From positions 174,038 through 196,272 of the forward strand of contig CAZWDO010000007.1 of NCBI GenBank assembly GCA_964632485.1: a DNA stretch of 22,235 nucleotides, given 5' to 3'. Below are positions 1 through 6,362 of this stretch, piece by piece. The stretch's first letter is position 1. Every line of letters starts with the position of its first letter. The notes under the pieces are model-generated. The model was given only the letters and a program-made list of their open reading frames with translations. It ran no database searches and had not been told where the DNA came from. Origin of the DNA: CAZWDO01 sp964632485 [NCBI: uncultured bacterium]. Its GTDB lineage: Bacteria; JAGOEH01. The position numbers were made by a program, and so were the translations under genes.

Positions 1-265
1 CATCTTCAAAGGCGATACTCGTCTGGGTCTCCAATTCCCGCCGAAAATCGTCCCTTAATTTCGCTTCATTGATTTTTTGTTCTTTTTGCCACATTTTTCG
101 CTGATTTTTTAGATGATTGGCAGCCAATTCCACTTGATTGTCCAGATGGACGACATACGCTTCATAAAGCAGCTTTCCGGTCAATTCAACGACTGGCGCT
201 TGAGGACTGGTTATCGTCCGGGGAAGAATCGGATTTTTTACGACAAAACTATTCAACGACTTCAT
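1..265 (-). CDS. fliH: Flagellar assembly protein FliH, N-terminal part (cut by window edge)
   Basis: The frame opens with ATG at 265-263 and runs off position 1, giving about 88 residues. It starts MKSLNSFVVKNPILP and continues into a charged, glutamine- and lysine-rich stretch (residues about 45-85) that looks like the coiled coil of FliH. FliH binds the FliI ATPase and regulates the flagellar export machine at the cytoplasmic base. The start overlaps the 3' end of fliG by 17 bp in another frame, and GGAG sits six bases upstream of the ATG inside fliG, which supports translational coupling. The assignment rests mainly on position, because fliH follows fliG in most flagellar operons; FliH N-termini are poorly conserved. 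A different short flagellar gene cannot be excluded from the part seen. Confidence 0.72.
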   Translation of the reverse strand, partial: MKSLNSFVVKNPILPRTITSPQAPVVELTGKLLYEAYVVHLDNQVELAANHLKNQRKMWQKEQKINEAKLRDDFRRELETQTSIAFED

Positions 266-1376
266 CTTCTGCTCCACCCCGACCAGAAATGATAACCTCG
301 CCTTCTTCTTCCAGGCGACGAATAACATCAACGACTTTCTGCTGGGCCTCTTCTACATCCTTAACCTTAACGGGTCCCATGAAATCCATATCTTCCTTGA
401 TCATTTCCGCCGCGCGCGACGACATGTTTTTAAATACCTTCTGGCGGACTTCTTCACCGGTCCCCTTGAGGCATAGCGAAAGCTCTTTCATATCGACTTC
501 CTTCAGAACGCGCTGGATTGAACGATCATCAAGCAGCATAATATCTTCAAAGACAAACATCAATTGTTTGATTTCCAACGCCAAATCAGGGTGAGTCCTC
601 TCGAGCGTAGTGAGTACATTGCGCTCAGTACCACGATCAGTAGAATTGAGAATTTGAGCGACTAATTGGACGCCACCGGGTATCGATACATCGGCCTGAC
701 CAAAAAGGGCTTTGATTTGGGATTCGAGAATTCCTTCTACTTCATTGATAATACTGGGAGAGATGCGCTGCAAAGTGGCTAACCGAGTAATAACATCCAC
801 CTGTAATTTTTCGGGAATCTCTGAAAGAATCGCAGCCGATTGCATGGGATTGAGATTTGCCAGGATCAGAGCAATCGTTTGAGGATGCTCTTTACGCACA
901 AACTCGGAAAGTTGCACAGGATCGACTTCGCGCAGGAGTTTAAAGCCTTCCTTGCGCATGGTGCTCTGAATACGATTAATAATTTCCATCGCTTTATGAT
1001 GTCCCAGCGCCGATTCCAATATTTGACGGGCATAATCCAATCCACCCTGGGCAATATATTCTTTAGCCAGGATCATTTGAGTGAATTCCTCAATCACCGC
1101 ATCCCGCATTTTGGAAGAAACATTTTTTAACTCGGCAATTTCCAGAGTAATATTTTCGATTTCGTCTTCGCTCAAAAACTTCATGACCTCCGAAGCCGTT
1201 TCGGAACCCAATGCCACCAAAAGGATGGCACATTTTCGCGATCCACTGATCCGGGATAAATCAATCGAATCTCCTCCCTGCCTCTCAGTCTGATATTTCT
1301 TTAACAGATCATCACTATCATCCGCAACCCCCGGCCCTTTTCCACCGCCCGGGGTCATATCTCGTTCTTTTCCCAT
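249..1376 (-). CDS. fliG: Flagellar motor switch protein FliG
   Basis: FliG forms the part of the cytoplasmic C-ring that binds the MS-ring protein FliF and takes torque from the stator. The product has 375 residues. The N-terminal domain begins near residue 45 (SGSRKCAILLVALG). The middle-domain EHPQT motif is at 163-167. The C-terminal torque domain has the conserved DDRSIQRVLKEVD block at 283-295 and the GPVKVKDVEEAQQ block near 334-346, so the charged residues that interact with MotA are kept. It is longer than the usual 330-345 residues because of a glycine-rich N-terminal leader (residues 1-40) and a short acidic tail. The ATG at 1376 is chosen because GGAGAG precedes it. An internal ATG at residue 7 is possible. 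Three bases separate it from fliF. Confidence 0.96.
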   Translation of the reverse strand: MGKERDMTPGGGKGPGVADDSDDLLKKYQTERQGGDSIDLSRISGSRKCAILLVALGSETASEVMKFLSEDEIENITLEIAELKNVSSKMRDAVIEEFTQMILAKEYIAQGGLDYARQILESALGHHKAMEIINRIQSTMRKEGFKLLREVDPVQLSEFVRKEHPQTIALILANLNPMQSAAILSEIPEKLQVDVITRLATLQRISPSIINEVEGILESQIKALFGQADVSIPGGVQLVAQILNSTDRGTERNVLTTLERTHPDLALEIKQLMFVFEDIMLLDDRSIQRVLKEVDMKELSLCLKGTGEEVRQKVFKNMSSRAAEMIKEDMDFMGPVKVKDVEEAQQKVVDVIRRLEEEGEVIISGRGGAEDEVVE

Positions 1377-1379
1377 ACA

Positions 1380-2879
1380 TCACTCTCCTGGGTTAATGTC
1401 TTGAAGCAACCAGGTCCGTAACAGTTGGGCAATATCTTCCGGCGTTGTCTCCGACAATGAAATAACCTGGTTTAAAAATTCTTCTTTACGCTTTTTCAAC
1501 TCTAACAACTCGGGCTCAATAATCGGTTGTTCTTCAAGGCCGGGAGCTGCCTCTTCTTCTTCAGTTTTCAGATACTTATTGGCAAACTGACGGATCAAAT
1601 TACGCAGGAAGAGGATGACAAAAAGAATTGCCATTACGACCAACAGACGTTTAGCAATCGCCATGATCATGGCTTCCCGTTCCGCCTTGGCCATCTCTTC
1701 CATTTCCTTTTCCATCACCGAAGTATCAAAGGGATAACTCGTGACAAAAATCTGATCCTGACGGGCCGCATCGAAACCCACCGCATTTCGGACCACATTT
1801 TCAAGAGCGGTAATTTCATCTACTGTCCGCTGTACCAGCACCCCTCCGTCCCCGGGCTTATAATTCAACGTCACGCTGATTGTCAAGCGATCGATACCGC
1901 CCACGGCATTGATCGTACTTTCTTCACTATGGTTAATCTCGTAATTGGTAATTGAATGGGCGACTTTCTCCGTTTCCCCGGTAGCTTCATTATTTAACTC
2001 TTCACTGCGGGTTGCCGAATTTTCGGGATCAAATCGATTCACCCGGCGACTGATCTGGTCAAAATTTAGCGATGCGGCAATTCGAACAATTGCATTGCCC
2101 TTACCCACCATTTTATCGAGCATGGATTGGGTTTGTTTCTCTAAACGTTCTTCCACCTGCCGTTTCAGTTTTAATTGGGTATTAGAGATTTTGGCCAACG
2201 GATCGTCGCTGAGCTCTTCCGATAACAATACGCCCTGGAAATCGCTGACGACGACATTTTCGGGCCGAAGTCCTTCTACGGAACGGGCCACCAGTAACGT
2301 AATGGATGCTACCAACTCCTTGCCCGCTCCCATACGCGGATTCTTCAACATAATCGTCACCGCCGCTGTCGGTTCTTTATCCTCTTCCACAAAAAGGCTC
2401 TTTTCCGGCAAACTGAGCAACACTCGCGAATACTTAATCTGCTCATAGACGTTAATTGTTCGCGAGAGCTCCCCTTCCATGGCCCGCTTGTAATTAACCT
2501 TTTGAGTAAAATCGGTTAATCCAATATTTGACTTATCAAACAATTCCCAACCTTTCAAATCGAACTTGGGAAAATGATCGCTGATCTCGATCCGCAGGGG
2601 ATCCCGCATCTTTTCCTCAACATAAATTGTGGAGCCATTCGCTTCTGTTTTAAATTTAATTTCCTTCGACTGGAGGTATTCGGTAATTTTCTGAGCATCA
2701 TCCACGTTTAAATTGGAGTAAAGCAGGTTATAATTGGTTTTATTGGACCAAAGCATCAAAACAACAAAGGTTACAAAAAGAAAAGAGATTAAAGAAATAA
2801 CCATAATTTTCTGGATCCGGGTCAGTCTGATCCAAATTTCTTTAATTTGTTCGATATATTTCATAATCATTTCCTGCAT
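1380..2879 (-). CDS. fliF: Flagellar MS-ring protein FliF
   Basis: FliF builds the membrane-embedded MS ring, the first structure of the basal body. The 499-residue product has a transmembrane segment at about 25-44, a large periplasmic part with ring-building motifs (for example the YKRAMEGELSRTI stretch and the VSVTLNYKP-like strand), and a second transmembrane segment at about 410-428. The acidic cytoplasmic tail ends in TPEDIAQLLRTWLLQD, the region that docks on FliG. It is somewhat shorter than the common 530-570 residues. AAGGAGG lies four bases before the ATG. The gene ends three bases before fliG and begins 12 bases after fliE, as expected for co-translation of the ring components. 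Confidence 0.96.
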   Translation of the reverse strand: MQEMIMKYIEQIKEIWIRLTRIQKIMVISLISFLFVTFVVLMLWSNKTNYNLLYSNLNVDDAQKITEYLQSKEIKFKTEANGSTIYVEEKMRDPLRIEISDHFPKFDLKGWELFDKSNIGLTDFTQKVNYKRAMEGELSRTINVYEQIKYSRVLLSLPEKSLFVEEDKEPTAAVTIMLKNPRMGAGKELVASITLLVARSVEGLRPENVVVSDFQGVLLSEELSDDPLAKISNTQLKLKRQVEERLEKQTQSMLDKMVGKGNAIVRIAASLNFDQISRRVNRFDPENSATRSEELNNEATGETEKVAHSITNYEINHSEESTINAVGGIDRLTISVTLNYKPGDGGVLVQRTVDEITALENVVRNAVGFDAARQDQIFVTSYPFDTSVMEKEMEEMAKAEREAMIMAIAKRLLVVMAILFVILFLRNLIRQFANKYLKTEEEEAAPGLEEQPIIEPELLELKKRKEEFLNQVISLSETTPEDIAQLLRTWLLQDINPGE

Positions 2880-2891
2880 GACGCCTCCTTA

Positions 2892-3212
2892 TCAAACCTG
2901 CATTCGCATGATTTCCTGGTACGCTTCCAGCATTTTGTTACGTATTTCCATCATCAAATCAAAGGATATACCCGCTTTTTCAACAGCTACCATAACCTGA
3001 TGAACATCAGTGATCTCGCCAGAGGCTAATTTTTCAATCGATTCCTTGGCCATGTATTGCATATCATTTACATCGTGAACGAATTGCTTCAGGACATCTT
3101 CAAATTTTACTTTAGCTTGATCAGCTTCTTTTTCCTGTCCCGGGGTCTGCCGGAGCTGATTGAGTTCCCGCAGTTGCTGCAACAGATTATTAGTTAATTC
3201 AATATCAGGCAT
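2892..3212 (-). CDS. fliE: Flagellar hook-basal body complex protein FliE
   Basis: FliE is the small adaptor between the MS ring and the proximal rod. Taking the ATG at 3212 gives 106 residues starting MPDIELTNN, close to the family length of about 100-110. The conserved C-terminal half is visible: DVHQVMVAVEKAGISFDLMMEIRNKML followed by EAYQEIMRMQV. A longer reading would need a TTG at 3236; GGAG lies nine bases before the ATG at 3212, so the ATG is preferred. The start overlaps the stop of the transglycosylase gene by 8 bp, and the gene ends 12 bases before fliF. Confidence 0.93.
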   Translation of the reverse strand: MPDIELTNNLLQQLRELNQLRQTPGQEKEADQAKVKFEDVLKQFVHDVNDMQYMAKESIEKLASGEITDVHQVMVAVEKAGISFDLMMEIRNKMLEAYQEIMRMQV

Positions 3213-3936
3213 CTTTGCCAACTCCTGTTTTTTCAATTAAATGTTGTATTCGCTTCACTTTTATAATGTAGTCATGGGTTTCCGCCGGTAAAACATTTTG
3301 TTTCACGCGATTGATACCGGCATTATAGGCCCACAACACATAAAAATCGTCATTATTAAAATATCGGCGCAAAAGATTTATCAGTTTACTCCCCCCGCAG
3401 ATATTTTCATACGGTGAATAGGGATGGCGAACACCGAGCGAAGAAGCGGTTTGGGGCATGAGCTGCATCAGTCCCATCGCGCCTTTGTTAGATGTTGCGC
3501 GTGGATTTCCGGCAGATTCCACATAGATTACCGCTTCCATCAAGCTGGTTGGCACATCAAATTGACGGGAAAATTTGCGAATAGTAGGATAGTAGCGGCG
3601 GATTCGCTGCAAAACTTTTAAATCCAGTCCCTTGGGAGATTGATTCGGCGGGGTCCATTTAAATTCCGGATCCGGCGAGGTAGGAATATCCGGCAGTGAT
3701 GACGCGGCAATTTTTTCCTCTGATGGATCATTTAATGTAAACGGTTCCGCTCTCAAGGGAAGACTTGACTGTGATTCTGATTCAGTTAGGGGAAACGATA
3801 AAGATGCCATTAAAATCCGTTCCACTTCCTCGCGGGAATAACTCTGGGCAATGATTTCATCGCGCACTGAACGGACAGATTCCGCTTGAGCAACCCGTAG
3901 GAAGAGGATAAAAAAGCAGAGCGCCATATATTTCAT
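3205..3936 (-). CDS. Exported lytic transglycosylase (SLT/GH23 fold) in the flagellar operon
   Basis: The 243-residue product has a cleavable-looking signal peptide (residues 1-18, MKYMALCFFILFLRVAQA) and a C-terminal SLT domain at about 105-235. The catalytic glutamate is E140 in VESAGNP, followed by GLMQLMP at 155-161 and the AYNAG motif at 203-207, the standard signature of the family. Such enzymes cleave the glycan strand of peptidoglycan to 1,6-anhydromuramic ends. Residues 20-100 are a low-complexity linker rich in serine and proline. The ATG abuts the flgC stop (TAG-ATG) with GGAG six bases upstream. Its place between flgC and fliE suggests that it makes the gap in the wall for the growing rod, doing the job of the FlgJ muramidase domain elsewhere. 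That role is inferred from context. Confidence 0.93.
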   Translation of the reverse strand: MKYMALCFFILFLRVAQAESVRSVRDEIIAQSYSREEVERILMASLSFPLTESESQSSLPLRAEPFTLNDPSEEKIAASSLPDIPTSPDPEFKWTPPNQSPKGLDLKVLQRIRRYYPTIRKFSRQFDVPTSLMEAVIYVESAGNPRATSNKGAMGLMQLMPQTASSLGVRHPYSPYENICGGSKLINLLRRYFNNDDFYVLWAYNAGINRVKQNVLPAETHDYIIKVKRIQHLIEKTGVGKDA

Positions 3937-4443
3937 CTATATCTCCAATGCTTTGAGCGCCATTTGTTTGGCCGCCTGTAACGCCGACGCGTTTGCCTCA
4001 TAGGCCCGCGTAGCCGTCATAACGTCCACCATTTCATCCACAATATTGACATTGGGCATTTGCACATACCCGTTCTCATCCGCATCGGGATGGCCCGGTT
4101 GGTAAACAATCCGTAACGGAGTCTGCTCATCACGAGTAATCTCTTTAACGACAACTCCTTTGCGGACTGATTCATCCTTAAGATCATAAAACTCGGGGAA
4201 TGGAATATGGTTTGGGTGAGTCAGCATCGGTTTAATCGATTCCTTGGACGATAGAACCGCTGATTTAATTTTTTCCGGTGATTCCTCAAGTATAGCCACC
4301 TGACGACGATACGGTCCACCTTCCGGCGTTCGCGTGGTCTCAGCGTTCGCAATGTTGGCAGCAGCCACTTCCAGCCGCTGACGTTGAGCTTTTAAACCGC
4401 TGGCGCTAATATCAATACCGGTAAAAATTGAACCAATTTCCAT
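3937..4443 (-). CDS. flgC: Flagellar basal-body proximal rod protein FlgC
   Basis: FlgC is a proximal rod subunit in the periplasm, exported by the flagellar type III system. The 168-residue product keeps the N-terminal rod signature (LKAQRQRLEVAAANIANAET) and the C-terminal helix signature (NIVDEMVDVMTATRAYEAN, then AAKQMALKALEI). It is about 20-30 residues longer than typical FlgC. The extra length lies in the middle (about residues 58-95: a lysine-rich stretch, then HPNHIPFPEFYDLKDE), where the variable domain of rod proteins is found. AAGGAG is six bases before the ATG. Ten bases separate it from flgB. Confidence 0.96.
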   Translation of the reverse strand: MEIGSIFTGIDISASGLKAQRQRLEVAAANIANAETTRTPEGGPYRRQVAILEESPEKIKSAVLSSKESIKPMLTHPNHIPFPEFYDLKDESVRKGVVVKEITRDEQTPLRIVYQPGHPDADENGYVQMPNVNIVDEMVDVMTATRAYEANASALQAAKQMALKALEI

Positions 4444-4453
4444 TATCTACTCC

Positions 4454-4867
4454 TTATTTACCTTTAATAGCGGTGCGCAACATGTTAAACTGAATTGAGG
4501 AAAGCTTGCTCGCATAATAAAACCGCAATTGGTTATTCGTTAATTTAACCATTTCATCGTCAATATCAACATTATTCACTCCGGAAGGCGTTGTCGGATC
4601 ATCCGGCGTAAACGCCACCGGTTTAACTTCTTCAATCAGGGGACGCCCTAATTTTAAATGCCTGGGATCGGTTTGAGTTCCACGAATTCGTTCTTGATCA
4701 AGTGCATATTGTAATTCTTCTTCAAATTTGACTTCTTTTCGCTGATATCCCTCCGTATTGACATTGGCAATATTTGCCGCAATAGATTTATGCCTGAGCG
4801 CATAAGCATCTAATGCTTTCTCAAGTACAGGCAAGGGGTTATCTTTGTAAAGCAGACGGTCAATCAT
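4454..4867 (-). CDS. flgB: Flagellar basal-body rod protein FlgB
   Basis: FlgB is the first proximal rod subunit and here the first gene of the operon. The start is set at the ATG at 4867 (MIDRLLYKDNPLPVLEKALDAY), giving 137 residues, the family norm; AAGGAGAG precedes it by five bases. The open frame continues upstream, but that part would cover the promoter and resembles no FlgB. Conserved blocks are HKSIAANIANVNTEGYQRKEV near residues 27-47, VDIDDEMVKLTNNQLRFYYAS near 95-115, and the C-terminal LRTAIKG. The 5' end of the gene follows a sigma-54-type promoter by one short leader. Confidence 0.95.
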   Translation of the reverse strand: MIDRLLYKDNPLPVLEKALDAYALRHKSIAANIANVNTEGYQRKEVKFEEELQYALDQERIRGTQTDPRHLKLGRPLIEEVKPVAFTPDDPTTPSGVNNVDIDDEMVKLTNNQLRFYYASKLSSIQFNMLRTAIKGK

Positions 4868-4892
4868 GGGTTCTCTCCTTTTTCCCATTAAT

Positions 4893-4911
4893 ATTGCAAC
4901 ATTCATGCCAA
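4893..4911 (-). promoter_or_regulatory. Sigma-54 (-24/-12) promoter of the flgB operon
   Basis: On the minus strand TTGGCATG (4911-4904) is followed by AATG and TTGCAAT (4899-4893). The invariant GG (4909-4908) and GC (4897-4896) are exactly 10 bases apart, as RpoN promoters require. The only departure from the TGGCACG-N4-TTGC core is T for C in the first box. Transcription would begin near 4884, about 17 nt before the flgB ATG, leaving just enough room for the AAGGAGAG ribosome site. Sigma-54 control of basal-body operons is established in Vibrio, Pseudomonas, Campylobacter and others. It requires an FlrC/FlgR-type activator, which is not in this window. Confidence 0.8.
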
Positions 4912-5120
4912 TCACTTTATAAGTCATGGCTTTTATCCCTAAACACATTCGCCTTTTATATCTTTTATCCAGTAACCCCAAAACTGTTTTCTTTTGCCGA
5001 TATACTCAACTTCAGCCCTCTTCCAAAAGGAAGAAAATTAGCGTTAAACACAAAATGAAAAGGGCGCGCTGAATCCAGCGGTTACGAAAGAAGGATTGAG
5101 GGACGTTAATAATAAACAAT

Positions 5121-5136
5121 AATTATAGCTATAATT
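5121..5136. repeat. 16-bp perfect AT-rich palindrome
   Basis: AATTATAGCTATAATT reads the same on both strands. It lies about 220 bases upstream of the predicted flgB transcription start, within the usual range for an enhancer-type activator site, but AT-rich palindromes also arise by chance or as operator or extruding sites. No function is assigned. Confidence 0.4.
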
Positions 5137-5321
5137 TTTACTGAGCGAAGAAGCGTTCAATCTGCTCCCTGAGAGATATGGCCTGAAAATTCACTACAAC
5201 ACGAATTGCTGCTAATTTTGAAGATTATCCGGCGCTTTATTGGATCGAATCGTTCATTTCAATTATTATAATAAAGCGGCTGACTGAGGGAAATCGGCGT
5301 ATTCTGGAGTCGAAAATGAGC

Positions 5322-5353
5322 GGAAAAACAAGCCGGAAACCGGTTGGTTTTCC
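5322..5353 (-). terminator. Candidate intrinsic terminator of the ldcA-like operon
   Basis: About 50-80 bases past the stop of the LD-carboxypeptidase gene, the minus strand can form a stem with a CCGG-TTT-CCGG core. It is extended by A/T and C-G pairs with single-base bulges, and its 3' arm ends in TTTTT. The A-rich and T-rich flanks make it possibly bidirectional. The stem is imperfect, so the call is tentative. Confidence 0.4.
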
Positions 5354-5403
5354 AAAGAAGAAAGCTCTCTTCAGGTCCGCTATAAACGCAGACAAGAAGA
5401 GGG

Positions 5404-6348
5404 TTAAACTTGAACGGAGGCTTCCAGTAGTGTCATTTCCCGTGAAACCGTATCTATCCGGGCCCGTACTCCCAGGGGCAGTGTCGCTTTATGCGGGCCA
5501 TGGCCAAAACATAAATTCGCCAGCACGGGAATTCCCAAATTTCCCAATCGATCCGCCAATACATCCTCCCAATGAAATGAGCCCATCGGGTATCCGCTCT
5601 TTGGATCACAATCCACCAGTTCGCCTATGGCAATACCGGCGCATTGCTGTAATTTTCCCGCATTATAAAGATGCGTCAACATACCGTCAAGCCGATAAGG
5701 CGCCTCATCAATTTCCTCGATAAACAGGATTTTACCCCGGGTATCAAACTCATAGGGAGTCCCCATCAGGTACGTAAGCAAAGTCAGACATCCCCCGGTA
5801 AGAGCGCCTTCTGCCTTACCGGCGGCAATAACCAGAGCTTTTTGAGGGTCCGGATAGGCCTGGATGGGAATGGACGATTCTCCGTTCGCGATCAATCGCT
5901 TGAAAAAATCAACCGTATAGCCACTGACAGGATCCTTAAAATCGGAAGATAGCATAGGACCATAAAATGTTACTATTCCGGTTTTTTCGGTAATAGCGAC
6001 CAGAATCGAAGTGATATCGCTATAGCCGATATAAATTTTAGGATTCCGTTTAATCAAATCAAAATCAAGACGTGTCAAAATGCGGCCGGAACCATAGCCC
6101 CCGCGAGTAGACATAATAGCGGCAATGGAGGGATCCTGTACCATGGCATGAAAATCGGTCAGACGATCCTCATCTTTACCCGACAAATAACGATTGACAT
6201 CCATTAAATGAGGAGCCAACTTAACCTGGTAACCCATTTTCTCCAAATTTGCGACTCCTTCGGCAACAGCGCTGGGACGAAATGGAGGGCTGGCTAAAGA
6301 AACCACCCCAATCGTAGAACCAGATTTTAAAGCTTGCGGTAATATCAT
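5404..6348 (-). CDS. LD-carboxypeptidase, peptidase family S66 (LdcA-like)
   Basis: The 314-residue product matches the S66 family, which removes the terminal D-alanine from the L,D-linked tetrapeptide of recycled muropeptides in the cytoplasm; the related MccF cleaves microcin C. The nucleophile elbow is IGYSD with Ser110. The catalytic glutamate is E211 in LFIEEIDE, and the histidine is H283 in FGHGPHKATLPLG. The spacing (about 101 and 72 residues) agrees with known LdcA enzymes. STRGGYGSGRIL (80-91) is the conserved N-domain motif. There is no signal peptide, consistent with a cytoplasmic enzyme. GGAG is seven bases before the ATG, and the start lies 14 bases after the stop of the upstream gene, so it is probably the last gene of that operon. 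LdcA and MccF activities cannot be told apart from sequence alone. Confidence 0.92.
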   Translation of the reverse strand: MILPQALKSGSTIGVVSLASPPFRPSAVAEGVANLEKMGYQVKLAPHLMDVNRYLSGKDEDRLTDFHAMVQDPSIAAIMSTRGGYGSGRILTRLDFDLIKRNPKIYIGYSDITSILVAITEKTGIVTFYGPMLSSDFKDPVSGYTVDFFKRLIANGESSIPIQAYPDPQKALVIAAGKAEGALTGGCLTLLTYLMGTPYEFDTRGKILFIEEIDEAPYRLDGMLTHLYNAGKLQQCAGIAIGELVDCDPKSGYPMGSFHWEDVLADRLGNLGIPVLANLCFGHGPHKATLPLGVRARIDTVSREMTLLEASVQV

Positions 6349-6362
6349 CCTATTTCTCCATT

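Larger units (their letters stand above)
4920..5403. other. Intergenic region between ldcA-like gene end and flgB promoter
   Basis: About 480 bases without a convincing gene. Open frames here are short and give low-complexity products. It holds a 16-base perfect palindrome at 5121-5136, a long-loop inverted repeat with arms 5233-5241 and 5270-5278 (CGCTTTATT / AATAAAGCG), and a candidate terminator at 5322-5353. Binding sites for a sigma-54 activator would be expected upstream of the flgB promoter, roughly 4960-5100, but no clear repeated motif is visible there. Confidence 0.6.

Noticed and set aside
5316-5723. Plus-strand open frame of 135 codons starting in the intergenic region
   Set aside because: Most of it is antisense to the S66 peptidase gene, the product is proline-rich with no family features, and no good ribosome site precedes it.
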